NCBI GenBank assembly: GCA_020439945.1
Contig: JAGRPB010000007.1
Coordinates: 1 to 64,000, forward strand
Direction of reading: 5' to 3'
DNA from: Verrucomicrobiia bacterium
Lineage (GTDB): Bacteria > Verrucomicrobiota > Verrucomicrobiia > Verrucomicrobiales > DEV007
DNA length: 64,000 nt
Under the pieces are notes generated by a model. That model was not told where the DNA came from, did no database searches, and saw only the letters and a program-made list of their open reading frames with translations. The stretch's first letter is position 1. Each line of letters opens with the position of its first letter. Both the position numbers and the translations under genes were made by a program. This document shows positions 7,309-16,342 of the stretch, one piece after another.

Positions 7309-7401
7309 GTCTAAGCATGCGGTGCAGCGAACCCGGTTTGAGCGTCGCGTTTGCAATCGTGGCGTCCCGTGGGCCGGGTTGCTGAGTTTGGGTCGTTGAG
7401 T
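7309..7401 (+). other. attC site 5, shorter, last of the array
   Basis: The R' core GTTGAGT (7395-7401) fits GTTRRRY exactly. The right arm 7374-7384 pairs with CAGC(G)AACCCGG at 7325-7336, with G7329 unpaired. The R'' box GTCTAAGC (7309-7316) is a one-gap match to the complement of the core opening cassette 5. At about 93 bases it is shorter than the other four sites. Beyond it the chromosomal terminator at 7435 begins, so the array ends here. Confidence 0.68.
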
Positions 7402-7434
7402 TTGAAGCGGCCATCCGTGCAGTTCGTTCCCAAA

Positions 7435-7465
7435 CAAAAAGCCCCGCCGCAGTTCGCGGCGAGGC
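7435..7465 (-). terminator. rho-independent terminator of the cytochrome gene
   Basis: GCCCCGCCGC (7441-7450) and GCGGCGAGGC (7456-7465) form a GC-rich stem. On the minus strand it is followed by a run of T residues (7436-7440 read in reverse). It lies 50 bases past the stop of the minus-strand cytochrome gene. Confidence 0.8.
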
Positions 7466-7516
7466 TTTGTCGGTAAAGTTTGAATTTGCAAATAGTGCCG
7501 AAGCAGCGACTGCCGA

Positions 7517-7906
7517 TTACTTCTTCGGCTTGTGCTCGCTGTGGCAGGCCTTGCAGTTGGCGGCTTCGTCGAGGCGCTTGCGGGCGGCGTCGCTGGTGTC
7601 TCCCTTGGCGACGGCTTCCATGGCGGCGATGAGCTCGGCGACCTTGGTGTCGTAGTCGGCTTGGTCACCCTTGGGGGCGTGGGTGCCTTTCATGGTCTTG
7701 ATGAGCTTGTCGAGATTGGCGGTGTCTTCTGCCGTGGCCTGGCCGTCGAGCACCAGCGCGAGGGGACTGTCGTCGCCCTTGAGGCCTTCCTTCATGACTT
7801 TCTCAATGATTTCGTGATTCTCGTGGTCATCGGCGGCGATCACGCCGGAAGAAAGCGAGATGGCACCGAAGGCGAGCAGGGTGGGGAGGAGGTGGGTGAA
7901 TTTCAT
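7517..7906 (-). CDS. cytochrome c'-like periplasmic haem protein
   Basis: A 129-residue protein with a signal peptide (MKFTHLLPTLLAFGAISLSSGVIA, cleavage about residue 24-25). A single haem-binding motif CKACH lies at the extreme C-terminus. The all-helical, four-helix-bundle spacing and C-terminal CxxCH are characteristic of class II cytochromes (c'/c556), which bind haem in the periplasm; the exact electron partner or gas ligand is unknown. The family's axial His is within the motif. It stands alone, ends at its own terminator and is followed on the other side by GTAGGCGCGGTC repeats. Confidence 0.82.
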   Translation of the reverse strand: MKFTHLLPTLLAFGAISLSSGVIAADDHENHEIIEKVMKEGLKGDDSPLALVLDGQATAEDTANLDKLIKTMKGTHAPKGDQADYDTKVAELIAAMEAVAKGDTSDAARKRLDEAANCKACHSEHKPKK

Positions 7907-7986
7907 CGCGGGGACGTTAAATCTCGGCCGATCTCGCTGTCGAGAAGTTTCGGAGGTGATCGACGTTGAAAAACACTCGGGGAGCG

Positions 7987-8097
7987 CGATCAGCGACCGC
8001 GCCTACAAGGGGGCGGGATCAGCGACCGCGCCTACGGGAGATGGTGTGCGTCTGAGGATCTGGCCGGGCTGTAGGCGCGGTCGTCGACCGCGCTGAT
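7987..8097. repeat. cluster of three GTAGGCGCGGTCG palindromic elements
   Basis: Two direct copies of GATCAGCGACCGCGCCTAC (7988-8006 and 8018-8035) are followed by one inverted copy, GTAGGCGCGGTCGTCGACCG (8071-8090) with CGCTGATC. Each is itself palindromic. A single copy recurs at 21422-21446. The 300 bases between the cytochrome and transaldolase genes hold only this cluster and presumably both promoters. Confidence 0.8.
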
Positions 8098-8207
8098 CCA
8101 GTCGATGGCTGAACCCGCTTTCGAGATGGTTTCCTGACATTTTTGTGACGTGGGAGATTGGCTCCCGTAATGGACTTCGGGCGTTCTCGTCTGAAGTTGC
8201 AGAGACC

Positions 8208-9179
8208 ATGAGCGATCTGAACCAACTTGATCAACTGAAGCAGTTCACCACGGTGGTGGCGGACACCGGCGATTTCGAATCGATGCGCGAGTATCAGCCG
8301 CAGGACGCGACGACGAATCCGTCGCTGATCCTGAAGGCCTCGCAGCAGGAGGCCTACGGGCCGATCGTGGACCAGGTGATCGCGGATCAGAAGGCGGGTT
8401 CTTCGCTGGGCGGGAAACAACTGACGGAGGCGATCATCGACCGGGTGCTGATCGCGTTCGGCACGAAGATTCTCGACATCGTGCCGGGCCGGGTATCGAC
8501 GGAGGTGGACGCGCGGCTGTCGTTCGACACGGCGGGCACGATCGAGAAGGCGCGTCACCTGATCGGTCTCTACGAGTCGGCGGGGATCGGCCGCGAACGC
8601 ATCCTGATCAAGGTGGCGTCGACCTGGGAGGGCATCAAGGCGGCGGAACAGCTGCAGAAGGAATCGATCAACTGCAACCTGACGCTGATGTTTTCCCTGA
8701 TCCAGGCGGTGGCCTGCGCCGAGGCGGGAGTGAAGCTGATTTCGCCGTTCGTCGGTCGCATTTACGACTGGTACAAGAAGGAGACGGGCGAGGATTACCA
8801 GGGCGCCGACGATCCGGGCGTGCAGTCGGTGCAGGGGATCTACGCGTATTACCGGAAATTCGGTTACGAGACGGAGGTGATGGGCGCGAGTTTCCGCAAT
8901 GTCGGCCAGATCCTGGAGCTGGCGGGCTGCGACCTGCTGACGATCAGTCCGGATCTGCTGGAGGAATTGCAGAACGCCGACGGCCAGTTGACGCGAAAGC
9001 TGTCCCCGGACAACGACGCCTCCGACGCGGACATCAACCGGATCGAGCTGGACGAGAAAACGTTTCGCTATCGTCTCAACGACGACGCCATGGCGACGGA
9101 GAAAACGGCGGAAGGCATCCGCAAGTTCGCCGCGGACATGGAGAAGATGGAGACGCTCGTCGAGTCGAGGCTGGGGTAG
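8208..9179 (+). CDS. tal: transaldolase
   Basis: This 323-residue class I transaldolase (TalA/TalB length) moves a dihydroxyacetone unit between sugar phosphates in the cytoplasmic pentose phosphate pathway. The Schiff-base lysine is K135 in [16 protein letters not shown]. Other family marks are DATTNPSL at the N-terminus and [21 protein letters not shown]. The open frame extends upstream to 8145, but [17 protein letters not shown] at 8208 matches the conserved N-terminus of the family and is used. It appears monocistronic. Confidence 0.96.
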   Translation: MSDLNQLDQLKQFTTVVADTGDFESMREYQPQDATTNPSLILKASQQEAYGPIVDQVIADQKAGSSLGGKQLTEAIIDRVLIAFGTKILDIVPGRVSTEVDARLSFDTAGTIEKARHLIGLYESAGIGRERILIKVASTWEGIKAAEQLQKESINCNLTLMFSLIQAVACAEAGVKLISPFVGRIYDWYKKETGEDYQGADDPGVQSVQGIYAYYRKFGYETEVMGASFRNVGQILELAGCDLLTISPDLLEELQNADGQLTRKLSPDNDASDADINRIELDEKTFRYRLNDDAMATEKTAEGIRKFAADMEKMETLVESRLG

Positions 9180-9228
9180 GGGAGGGGCGAGGGTCGAGGA
9201 GTGGGGATCGAGGGGGCGGCGGCTGGGC

Positions 9229-9292
9229 GTAGCCGCCTTCGCCAGAAGGTGGACGATCGGCTCTGGGGCCACGCTCTGGCCAGCGCGGCTAC
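9229..9292. repeat. REP palindrome pair, copy 5
   Basis: Left half GTAGCCGCCTTCGCCAGAAG, right half CGCTCTGGCCAGCGCGGCTAC. It lies between the convergent transaldolase and dioxygenase genes and ends seven bases before the dioxygenase stop. Confidence 0.8.
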
Positions 9293-9298
9293 GACGCG

Positions 9299-10102
9299 TC
9301 AGTTGCTTGGGCGAGGCGGTGGGCCGCCGGGTCGACGGCCTTCGCCGCCGCCGCTACCACCACCTCCTCCCGGAGGCGGTCCGGGGCGGCGTTCCTCGGG
9401 ATCTTCGGGGGTGAGGCCGACGACGAGATCGTGCTGGGCGACAAGTTCGCCGGTGGTGGAATTCGGGAGCGGTTTGAAGTCGGCGACCAGCAGGGCGAGC
9501 GCCTCGGGGCTGTTGCCGATCGATCGCTTGAGGACGCCGTCGCGCTCGTTCTGGGCCTCGCCTTTGACGTAACACTGCGTGGTCAGCACGCGACCGGTGC
9601 CGTGATAGACGGCCATGTGAATGTGCGGGGTGCGGCCGGGGTAGGCGATGGGCTTGATGGTGCGGAAGTAGTATTCGCCTTTCCGATTGGTCATGAATCG
9701 GCCGAAGCCCTGGAAGTTGGTGTCGCGCTCGGGACCGTCGAGTCCGCCGTCGCGGCTGTGGATGTATTTGGCGTGGCTGTCGACCTGCCAGATCTCGACG
9801 ACGGCATTGGGCACCGGGTTGCCTTTCACGTCGCGCACGATGCCATGCAGGTGAGTGATCTCGCCGGTGGCGGGGGTGATGGCGTCGTTGATGAGGATCA
9901 GGTCGTTGTCGGTATCGAGCGGCAGGTGATCGGGATAAAACGGTCCCTCGGTCTGGCGCGGCGTGAGCGTGAGGGCTTCGGCGAAGGCGCCCTTGGTGGT
10001 GAAAAACGCGGCGGAACCGGCCATGGCTTGCCAGAGAAATCGACGCCGATGGCAGAGGCGGCAGGAGGGATCGAAGGCGGAGAAGTCGGGGGAGGAATTC
10101 AT
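9299..10102 (-). CDS. exported intradiol ring-cleavage dioxygenase-like protein
   Basis: This 267-residue protein resembles the iron(III) intradiol dioxygenases (protocatechuate 3,4-dioxygenase type). The beta-sandwich core runs from TPRQTEGPFYPDH to about residue 215. Likely iron ligands are Tyr in AKYIHSRDGG, Tyr in RTIKPIAYPGRTPHIHMAV, and the two His of HIH. A twin-arginine-like segment RRRFLWQAMAGSAAFF precedes the core, so export of a folded metalloprotein is inferred. The C-terminal ~35 residues are an unusual Gly/Pro-rich tail (RRPGPPPGGGGGSGGG...), absent from classic enzymes. The substrate is unknown; no aromatic degradation operon is nearby. Confidence 0.85.
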   Translation of the reverse strand: MNSSPDFSAFDPSCRLCHRRRFLWQAMAGSAAFFTTKGAFAEALTLTPRQTEGPFYPDHLPLDTDNDLILINDAITPATGEITHLHGIVRDVKGNPVPNAVVEIWQVDSHAKYIHSRDGGLDGPERDTNFQGFGRFMTNRKGEYYFRTIKPIAYPGRTPHIHMAVYHGTGRVLTTQCYVKGEAQNERDGVLKRSIGNSPEALALLVADFKPLPNSTTGELVAQHDLVVGLTPEDPEERRPGPPPGGGGGSGGGEGRRPGGPPPRPSN

Positions 10103-10177
10103 GAGCGGGAGGAGGAATGCAGTGACGAGGGATGAAACTCCCGCGTCGCCGGATCGACTCGGAATTTCCCAAAAGTC

Positions 10178-11467
10178 TCAGGCTTTCCCCGCGGTCTGCG
10201 GCACGAAAAGCGTGACCGGTTCCTTGCGTCCTCGCACTTCGGCGGAGCCCACCGGCGAGAGGGTGAGGCCCGGCAGATCGGGCTCGGCTTCGCGCATTCG
10301 CTGGACCACGGCTTCGCTGAGGAGGATGTCGCAGTGATGCTCCTTGGTGAGGGTCTGCAGGCGGCTGGCGACGTTGACGGTGTCGCCGATGGCGGTGAAT
10401 TCGCGCCGGTGGGCCGCCCCAATGTTGCCAACGACGGCGGCGCCGGCGTGGAGGCCGATCCCGATTTTCAGCGGCGGTTTGCCGTCGGTCTCACGCTCGG
10501 CATTGAGCACTTCGAGTCGCTCGACCATCGCGAGGGCGCATCGCACCGCGCGGAGGGCGTGATCGGTCTGGGGAACGGGCGCATTGAACCAGGCGAGCAG
10601 GCCGTCGCCGAGATACTTGTCGAGCGTGCCGCCGAAGCGAAAGATCTCGTCGACCATGTGGCCGTGGAAATCGTTGAGCAGCTGCACGACCTCGGACGCG
10701 TCGAGATTCTCGCTGAGACTGGTGAAGCCGCGGATGTCGCAGAACAGCACGGAGATTTCGCAGCTCTCGCCTTCACCGGGATCGTCGCGATCCTCGATCA
10801 GCTCGGCCACGCCCGGGGAGAAGTAGCGGGCGAGGCGATTGCGGCGCGATTCGCGGATGGCGGCTTCGCGAATGAGCGCGTTCTGTCGGCGCGGGAGCCA
10901 GCTCATCATCAGGGCGGTCATTAGGAGCAGCAGCGGCCCGGTGATGAGCGAGACGGTGGAAAGCTGGGCCGCGCGATAGACCATGACCAGCGCGGCCATT
11001 CCCACCACGGTCGTGGGAATGAGGTGGCGCGCCCGCAGACTGAACGAGGACATCGCGGTCAGGAAAACGAAGAGCGCCAGGGTATAGACGGCGGAGGCAT
11101 CGGGTGAGTCGTTGCCGGCGATGTTCGTCATCTGGATGAGCGTGACCACCGGGATATCGATCAGGGGCACCGCGAACCGGCTTGTGCCGAGAATGACTTT
11201 TGATCGTTTGCCAAAGACCCAGAGCAGGAGTGCCAGTCCCCAATAGATGAGCAGGTGCGGCGCGGTTTCCACGAAGCCGGGATCGCGCAGGCCGAAGTAG
11301 CCGTAGAGATAAACGAGCGCGAAACCACTGGTGACGAACAGCCGAACGGCGTTCATGAAGTCCGCCGCGGTCTGGCGACCACCGATGAGCGAAGCCGTAA
11401 TCAAATCGGCGGGATCGTCGATTTTTTCCTCCTCCGCAGTGCTGTCGCTGGGCTCCGTCGCACTCAT
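10178..11467 (-). CDS. membrane-bound class III adenylate/guanylate cyclase
   Basis: This 429-residue protein carries about five to six transmembrane helices in residues 40-200, with no obvious ligand-binding domain. It ends in a class III cyclase catalytic domain (about 230-415). Metal-binding and substrate motifs are present: ISVLFCDIRGFTSLSE, GGTLDKYLGDGLLAWF and EFTAIGDTVNVASRLQ. The Lys and Asp in the last two fit ATP specificity, so it probably makes cAMP at the inner face of the membrane. It is divergent from the RND efflux genes. A stand-alone cNMP-binding protein at 35429-35905 is a possible, untested receiver of the signal. Confidence 0.9.
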   Translation of the reverse strand: MSATEPSDSTAEEEKIDDPADLITASLIGGRQTAADFMNAVRLFVTSGFALVYLYGYFGLRDPGFVETAPHLLIYWGLALLLWVFGKRSKVILGTSRFAVPLIDIPVVTLIQMTNIAGNDSPDASAVYTLALFVFLTAMSSFSLRARHLIPTTVVGMAALVMVYRAAQLSTVSLITGPLLLLMTALMMSWLPRRQNALIREAAIRESRRNRLARYFSPGVAELIEDRDDPGEGESCEISVLFCDIRGFTSLSENLDASEVVQLLNDFHGHMVDEIFRFGGTLDKYLGDGLLAWFNAPVPQTDHALRAVRCALAMVERLEVLNAERETDGKPPLKIGIGLHAGAAVVGNIGAAHRREFTAIGDTVNVASRLQTLTKEHHCDILLSEAVVQRMREAEPDLPGLTLSPVGSAEVRGRKEPVTLFVPQTAGKA

Positions 11468-11599
11468 TTGGCGCTCAGTGTCGTATCAAAAAAGCGGGAT
11501 GACGACACTTTCCTGAAACGCTTTTTGGAACCGAATATTTGCCGTGTAAGGAAAAAAAGGGTTGGCGTCAAACAAGTGTTTAAACGACAGGTTCGCACC

Positions 11600-12841
11600 G
11601 TGACACCGACAGACAAGAACACGAAAAAAGAGAACCCGAGCAGCGGCGGAGCCCTCCGCTGGGTGGTGCTGGCCGTCATCGTGGCGGGGGCACTCTGGTT
11701 CGGGTTGAAGGCCATCAGGGAAGCGCCCGTGGCCGGCGAAGGCGAGGAGGGCGCGGCGCCTCCGTCGGGTCCGGCTCCCGCCTCGGTCATCGTGGCGGGC
11801 GTGGAGAAAAAGACGGCCGCGGAACGTCGTCGCGTGGTCGGTTCGCTGCGGGCGAAGTCCCGCGCCGAAGTCGCCGCCCAGGAAGGTGGCGCGGTGGAAT
11901 CGGTGGCGGTCGACGAGGGTGACCTGGTCAAGAAGGGCGACATCATCGCCACGATCGATGCCCGTCGACTGGACGCCGAACTGGCCCAGGCCATCGCCCA
12001 GGCCACGGCGGCGGAAGCGATGGTGACCCAGCGCGAGGCCGAGGCCAAGCGCGCCACGGAGGATTTGAAAATGAAAAAGGAACTGGGCGACCAGCGGGCC
12101 GTTTCCAAGCGCGAGGTGCTCGATGCCGAGCGGGAAGCGGCCGTGGCCCAGGCCCAGGTGCGGGCGGCCAGCGATCAGTCCGAGGCGGCCAAGAGCGCCC
12201 GGGAATTGCTCGATGTTCGCCGCGGCGACCTGGAGATCAAGGCGCCCTTCGATGGTCGGGTGGTCAGTCGTCACGTGGAGCCGGGCGAATGGGTCAGCGC
12301 CGGAACGGCGGTGGTCACGCTGGTGTCGACGGGTGAAATCGAGGCCTGGCTGGACGTGCCCGAGCGTTTCGTCTCGTCCATCGAAGCGGCCGGCACGGAC
12401 TTGAAAGTCGTTTCCGACGGCAGCGGCGAGGCGGCCGAGGCGAAATCGGTTCGCCGGGTCCCGGATGTGGATCAGCGCACCCGGTTGTTTTCGGTGGTGG
12501 TAACGATCGATGACGGCAAGGGCGCCCTCGTGCCCGGGATGTCGGTGCACGCCGACCTGCCGGTGGGCGAATCCGTCGAACGACTCGCGGTGCCGGTCGA
12601 TGCCATCATGGTGACCCGCGAAGGCACCTTCGTCTTTCGGGCCGGGAAACCGGCGCAGGAAGGCGGCATGCCGGTTTCCGAGAAGATTCCGGTCGAGGAA
12701 CTGTTTCGCCGCGACGGCATCGCCTACCTGAATTCCGCCACCCTCAACGCCGGCGACAGTGTCGTCGTCGAGGGCAACGAACGCCTTTTCCCCGGCACGC
12801 CGCTGATGGTTTCCCAACCCGGAGCGATCGTTGCCGAGTAG
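11600..12841 (+). CDS. RND efflux periplasmic adaptor (membrane fusion protein)
   Basis: This is the adaptor of a tripartite efflux pump. From the GTG at 11600 the protein has 413 residues: a single N-terminal membrane anchor (ALRWVVLAVIVAGALWFGL), a lipoyl half-motif (AEVAAQEGGAVESVAVDEGDLVKKGD), a long alpha-helical hairpin (about 115-185), the second lipoyl half (LEIKAPFDGRVVSRHVEPGEWV) and a beta-barrel domain. The frame is open to 11255 over the cyclase gene. GTG at 11600 has an AGGT-type Shine-Dalgarno eight bases upstream; GTG at 11576 is an alternative. It is followed by permease and outer-membrane genes in the same direction, so an operon is likely. Confidence 0.9.
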   Translation: MTPTDKNTKKENPSSGGALRWVVLAVIVAGALWFGLKAIREAPVAGEGEEGAAPPSGPAPASVIVAGVEKKTAAERRRVVGSLRAKSRAEVAAQEGGAVESVAVDEGDLVKKGDIIATIDARRLDAELAQAIAQATAAEAMVTQREAEAKRATEDLKMKKELGDQRAVSKREVLDAEREAAVAQAQVRAASDQSEAAKSARELLDVRRGDLEIKAPFDGRVVSRHVEPGEWVSAGTAVVTLVSTGEIEAWLDVPERFVSSIEAAGTDLKVVSDGSGEAAEAKSVRRVPDVDQRTRLFSVVVTIDDGKGALVPGMSVHADLPVGESVERLAVPVDAIMVTREGTFVFRAGKPAQEGGMPVSEKIPVEELFRRDGIAYLNSATLNAGDSVVVEGNERLFPGTPLMVSQPGAIVAE

Positions 12842-12916
12842 TGAGGTCTCGTCAGCCCTTTTTTTTGAACCGCCATCGGAGCACCTGCTTCTTCGCGGTT
12901 CGTCTCCCGCCCAGCC

Positions 12917-15900
12917 ATGATTCGAGCTTCCGTCAACCAACCCATCTCCGTCGCCGTCGGCGTGCTGCTGAGCATCTTCGCCGGGCTGCTGGCGGTGTCG
13001 CGGGTGCCGATCCGGATGACACCCGAGATCGAATCGGTCGTCGTCTCGGTGATCACCAACTGGGAGAGCGCCTCGGCCGAGGAAATCGAGAGCGATATCG
13101 TCGAGGAACAGGAGAAGGTCCTCGGCGAAGTCACCGGGCTTCGCTCGATGATCAGCACGAGTTCCGCGGGGCAGGGGACCATCCGGCTCGAATTCGAAAC
13201 CGGCACCGACATCGAGGAAGCCAAGGCCGACGTTCTCCAGAAACTCGACGAGGTGCCCGGTTATCCGACCGGCGTGCTGCAACCGGTGGTCGACGCGGTC
13301 GATCCCGAGTCGGTCGATTACATTTCCTGGATCGGGCTGGCCTCGACGGATCCGGATTTCGACGCCGCCACCTTGGCCGATTTCATGGAGCGCCGGATGA
13401 AACCGCGCTTCGAGCGTCTCCCGGGCATCTCCCAGGTCGGCATTCGCGGGGCGCGCCAGTCGGAACTGCACATCATCGTCGATCCGCGGGCCATGGCGGT
13501 GCGGGGAATCACTTTCTCGCAGCTCCGCCAGGCCATCGAGAGCGCCAACGTCGACATCTCGGCGGGCCGTCTCGAGGAGGGCAAACGCGACATCCGGGTG
13601 CGGACCATCGGCCGATTCCAGGCGCCGGAAGACATTTCCCAGATGGTGATTTTCCGGGACGAATCGGGACCGGTCTACCTCGGCGACATCGCCACCATCG
13701 AGGAATCATTCAAGGAACCGACCGACTGGGCCCGAGCGCGCGGATTCCAGATGCCGTTCTTCAATTTCCAGCTCGCCCGCGGCGCCAACCTGCTGGAGAC
13801 CATGGGCTTCCTGATGGATGAGGTGGAGGCGATGAACGCGCCAGGCGGGATCCTCGAGCAGAAGGCGAAGGAGCTGGGCATCAACGGGCGGCTCGAACTG
13901 GTAAACACCTACGACTCGACCACCTACGTGCGCGACGCCATCGACCTGGTGCAGTCGAACATCATTGTAGGGGGTATCCTCGCGACCCTGACCCTGTTGT
14001 TTTTCCTCCGCTCCTTTCGCTCGGTCGGCATCATCGCGGTGGCGATTCCGGTGTCGGTGATCGCGTCCTTCGTGGTGTTGGTCGGTCTCGGTCGGTCGAT
14101 CAACATCATTTCGCTGGCCGGCCTCGCGTTCGCCGTCGGCATGGTCGTCGACAACGCCATCGTGGTCATCGAGAACATCTATCGCCACCTGGAGATGGGA
14201 AAACCCGCACCCCAGGCGGCGCTGGACGGTTCGCAGGAAGTTGCCGGCGCCGTGGTGGCCTCGACCATGACGACCCTGGTGGTGTTCTTCCCGATTCTCC
14301 TGATCCAGGAAACGGCCGGGCAACTCTTTCGCGACATCTCGCTGGCGATCATGTCGGCGGTGGGGCTGAGCATGGTCGTTTCCCTGACCCTGATTCCGGC
14401 CGCGGCGGCGAGGTTTCTCCACCGCAGCGACGCCGATTCCGAGATCGGCGAGGAAGAAAATCTCGGCGAGGTGATGGAGCAGAACCAGGGTGCGAAGAAA
14501 TGGCTGATGGTGCTGGTCCACCCCTTCGCGAAATTCCTCCATCGGCTTCCCAACGACATCAGCCGCGTGGTCTCCGTCGTCACCGAATCTTGGCCGCGGC
14601 GGATTGCGGTGATCTTTTTGGGCCTGATGACTGTCGTGGGTAGTGCGATTCTGAAGCCGGAACGAGACTATCTGCCGAGCGGGAACCGCGACGTGGTCTT
14701 CGGCATGCTTTTCCCGCCGCCGGGGTACAACCTCGACCAGCTCTCAGCGATGGGCCGGCGAATCGAGGACCGGGTGAAGCCTGCCTGGGAAGCCACCCCG
14801 AACAAGTTCGGGATCGAGGACGTGGTCGAGAAGGCGGAGGGCAAGAGCACCGAGCCTCACGACGATCGTAAGCCGGTGCCCCTCGGCTACGGGCAGGAAG
14901 GCACCGTGATGCCGCCGCCGCTGAAGCACTACTTCCTGGTGAGCTTCGAGGGGCGGATGTTCCACGGCGCCATTTCCGCCGACAAGAAACGCGTCGTCGA
15001 CGCGGTGCCGCTCCTGAACATGGCGACATCCGGCGCCGCGGCTCCCGACACGATCGCCTTCGCCTTCCAGGCCCCGCTTTTCCGCGTGGGTGGTCTGACC
15101 GGTTCCGCCATTCAGATCGATCTCACTGGCGATGATCTCGACGAGGTCGGCGGCGCGGCCGGAGCGCTCTTCGGATCGTTGATGAAGGAGTTTGGTCCCG
15201 GCGCGGCGCGTCCCGAGCCGCCGAACTTCGCCCTGCCCCTGCACGAACTCCAGGTGGTGCCCAGGGACGAGCGGCTCCGCGAACTCGGCATGACCCGCGC
15301 CGACCTCGGGCTGGCGGTCCAGGCCAACGGCGATGGCATCCTGCTCTTCCGCCAGTTCGAGCAGAACGGTGAGCTGAAGGACATGAAGATCCTCAGCGAG
15401 TATTCCCGGACCGATGACGCCATGGAGGCCCTGCTCGAGGCGCCCATCGCAACCCCGCTCGGCAGCGTGGTCGACTTCAAGAGCGTGGCGGATCTCAAGC
15501 GGGTCAGGGGACCGGACATGATCCGCCACGTCGACCGGCTCCGGGCCGTCACGGTGGAACTGACGCCGCCTCGCGGCCAGCCGCTGGAGGTGGCCATCGA
15601 CCGGGTCCAGGAACAGGTGGACCAACTCCGCAAGGCCGGCGCCATTCCGCATTCGGTCGGTGTCGAGCTTTCCGGTTCGGCCGGGAAACTGGCGGAGATC
15701 ACCGAGGCGCTGCTTGGTGACGGCACCCTGTTCGGCACGCTTTCCAGCTCGCTGGTGATGGCTTTCCTCGTCGTCTACCTGCTGATGGTCGTGCTGTTCC
15801 AGAGCTGGACCTACCCGCTGGTCATCATGTTGAGCGTGCCGCTGGCGACCTTCGGCGGATTTCTCGGGCTCGCGCTGGTCCACTGGTGGAGCGTGACCGA

Positions 15901-16342
15901 CCGCTACTCGCCGGTGCAGAATCTCGACATGCTGACCATCCTCGGATTCGTCATCCTGGCCGGGGTGGTGGTGAACAACGCCATCCTCATCGTCCACCAG
16001 ACGCTCAACTTCCTGCGCGACGATCCCGATCTCGATCCGCAAGAAGCGATTCGCGAGTCGGTCAAAAGCCGAGTTCGCCCGATCCTGATGAGTACCCTGA
16101 CGAGCGTCGGCGGCATGCTCCCACTGGTCCTGCTGCCGGGTGCCGGATCGGAGCTCTATCGCGGCCTCGGAGCGGTCGTCGTCGGCGGCCTCATGGTCTC
16201 CACCGTTTTCACGCTTTTCCTTGTGCCGACCGTGCTCAGTGCCATGTTCGCGGTTCGCGGCGAAGAAAAAGTGCGTGAGCAAGTCTCGCAGGATGAGGGA
16301 GAAAGCTCCGGCGAACCGAATGCCGATCCCATTACCGCGTGA
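12917..16342 (+). CDS. RND-family efflux permease
   Basis: This 1141-residue inner-membrane transporter has the duplicated RND layout: TM1 (SVAVGVLLSIFAGLLAV), a large periplasmic domain, TM2-6 (about 355-500), TM7, a second periplasmic domain, and TM8-12 (about 945-1115). The proton-relay segment in TM4 reads GMVVDNAIVVIENIYRH, with Asp then Asn where AcrB has two Asp residues; this form is common outside the AcrB group. It presumably exports hydrophobic compounds using proton flow together with the adaptor before it and the outer-membrane channel after it. The substrate is not predictable. The stop codon overlaps a possible GTG start of the next frame. Confidence 0.94.
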   Translation: MIRASVNQPISVAVGVLLSIFAGLLAVSRVPIRMTPEIESVVVSVITNWESASAEEIESDIVEEQEKVLGEVTGLRSMISTSSAGQGTIRLEFETGTDIEEAKADVLQKLDEVPGYPTGVLQPVVDAVDPESVDYISWIGLASTDPDFDAATLADFMERRMKPRFERLPGISQVGIRGARQSELHIIVDPRAMAVRGITFSQLRQAIESANVDISAGRLEEGKRDIRVRTIGRFQAPEDISQMVIFRDESGPVYLGDIATIEESFKEPTDWARARGFQMPFFNFQLARGANLLETMGFLMDEVEAMNAPGGILEQKAKELGINGRLELVNTYDSTTYVRDAIDLVQSNIIVGGILATLTLLFFLRSFRSVGIIAVAIPVSVIASFVVLVGLGRSINIISLAGLAFAVGMVVDNAIVVIENIYRHLEMGKPAPQAALDGSQEVAGAVVASTMTTLVVFFPILLIQETAGQLFRDISLAIMSAVGLSMVVSLTLIPAAAARFLHRSDADSEIGEEENLGEVMEQNQGAKKWLMVLVHPFAKFLHRLPNDISRVVSVVTESWPRRIAVIFLGLMTVVGSAILKPERDYLPSGNRDVVFGMLFPPPGYNLDQLSAMGRRIEDRVKPAWEATPNKFGIEDVVEKAEGKSTEPHDDRKPVPLGYGQEGTVMPPPLKHYFLVSFEGRMFHGAISADKKRVVDAVPLLNMATSGAAAPDTIAFAFQAPLFRVGGLTGSAIQIDLTGDDLDEVGGAAGALFGSLMKEFGPGAARPEPPNFALPLHELQVVPRDERLRELGMTRADLGLAVQANGDGILLFRQFEQNGELKDMKILSEYSRTDDAMEALLEAPIATPLGSVVDFKSVADLKRVRGPDMIRHVDRLRAVTVELTPPRGQPLEVAIDRVQEQVDQLRKAGAIPHSVGVELSGSAGKLAEITEALLGDGTLFGTLSSSLVMAFLVVYLLMVVLFQSWTYPLVIMLSVPLATFGGFLGLALVHWWSVTDRYSPVQNLDMLTILGFVILAGVVVNNAILIVHQTLNFLRDDPDLDPQEAIRESVKSRVRPILMSTLTSVGGMLPLVLLPGAGSELYRGLGAVVVGGLMVSTVFTLFLVPTVLSAMFAVRGEEKVREQVSQDEGESSGEPNADPITA

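Larger units (their letters stand above)
3665..7401 (+). mobile_element. integron gene-cassette array without visible integrase (CALIN)
   Basis: Five consecutive plus-strand units each consist of a GTT-type core, a short gap, one gene (two in unit 2), and an attC-like site. attC sites 1-4 have R''-to-R' distances of 113-114 bases and hairpin arms with unpaired extra bases on the left arm, as attC sites do. The start core of each cassette should be complementary to the R'' box at its own 3' end. This is exact for cassette 1 (GTTGGGC / GCCCAAC), cassette 2 (GTTCGTGC / GCACGAAC) and cassette 3 (GTTGGCCG / CGGCCAAC). It is partial for cassettes 4 and 5. No tyrosine recombinase gene or clear attI is visible upstream, so this is called a cluster of attC sites lacking an integrase. 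Cassette boundaries are about 3666, 4664, 5221, 6376, 6967 and 7395. Confidence 0.87.

Noticed and set aside
12841-13821. 326-residue plus-strand frame at the start of the RND permease
   Set aside because: It is out of frame with the permease and made of Arg/Gly/Ala-rich shadow codons.
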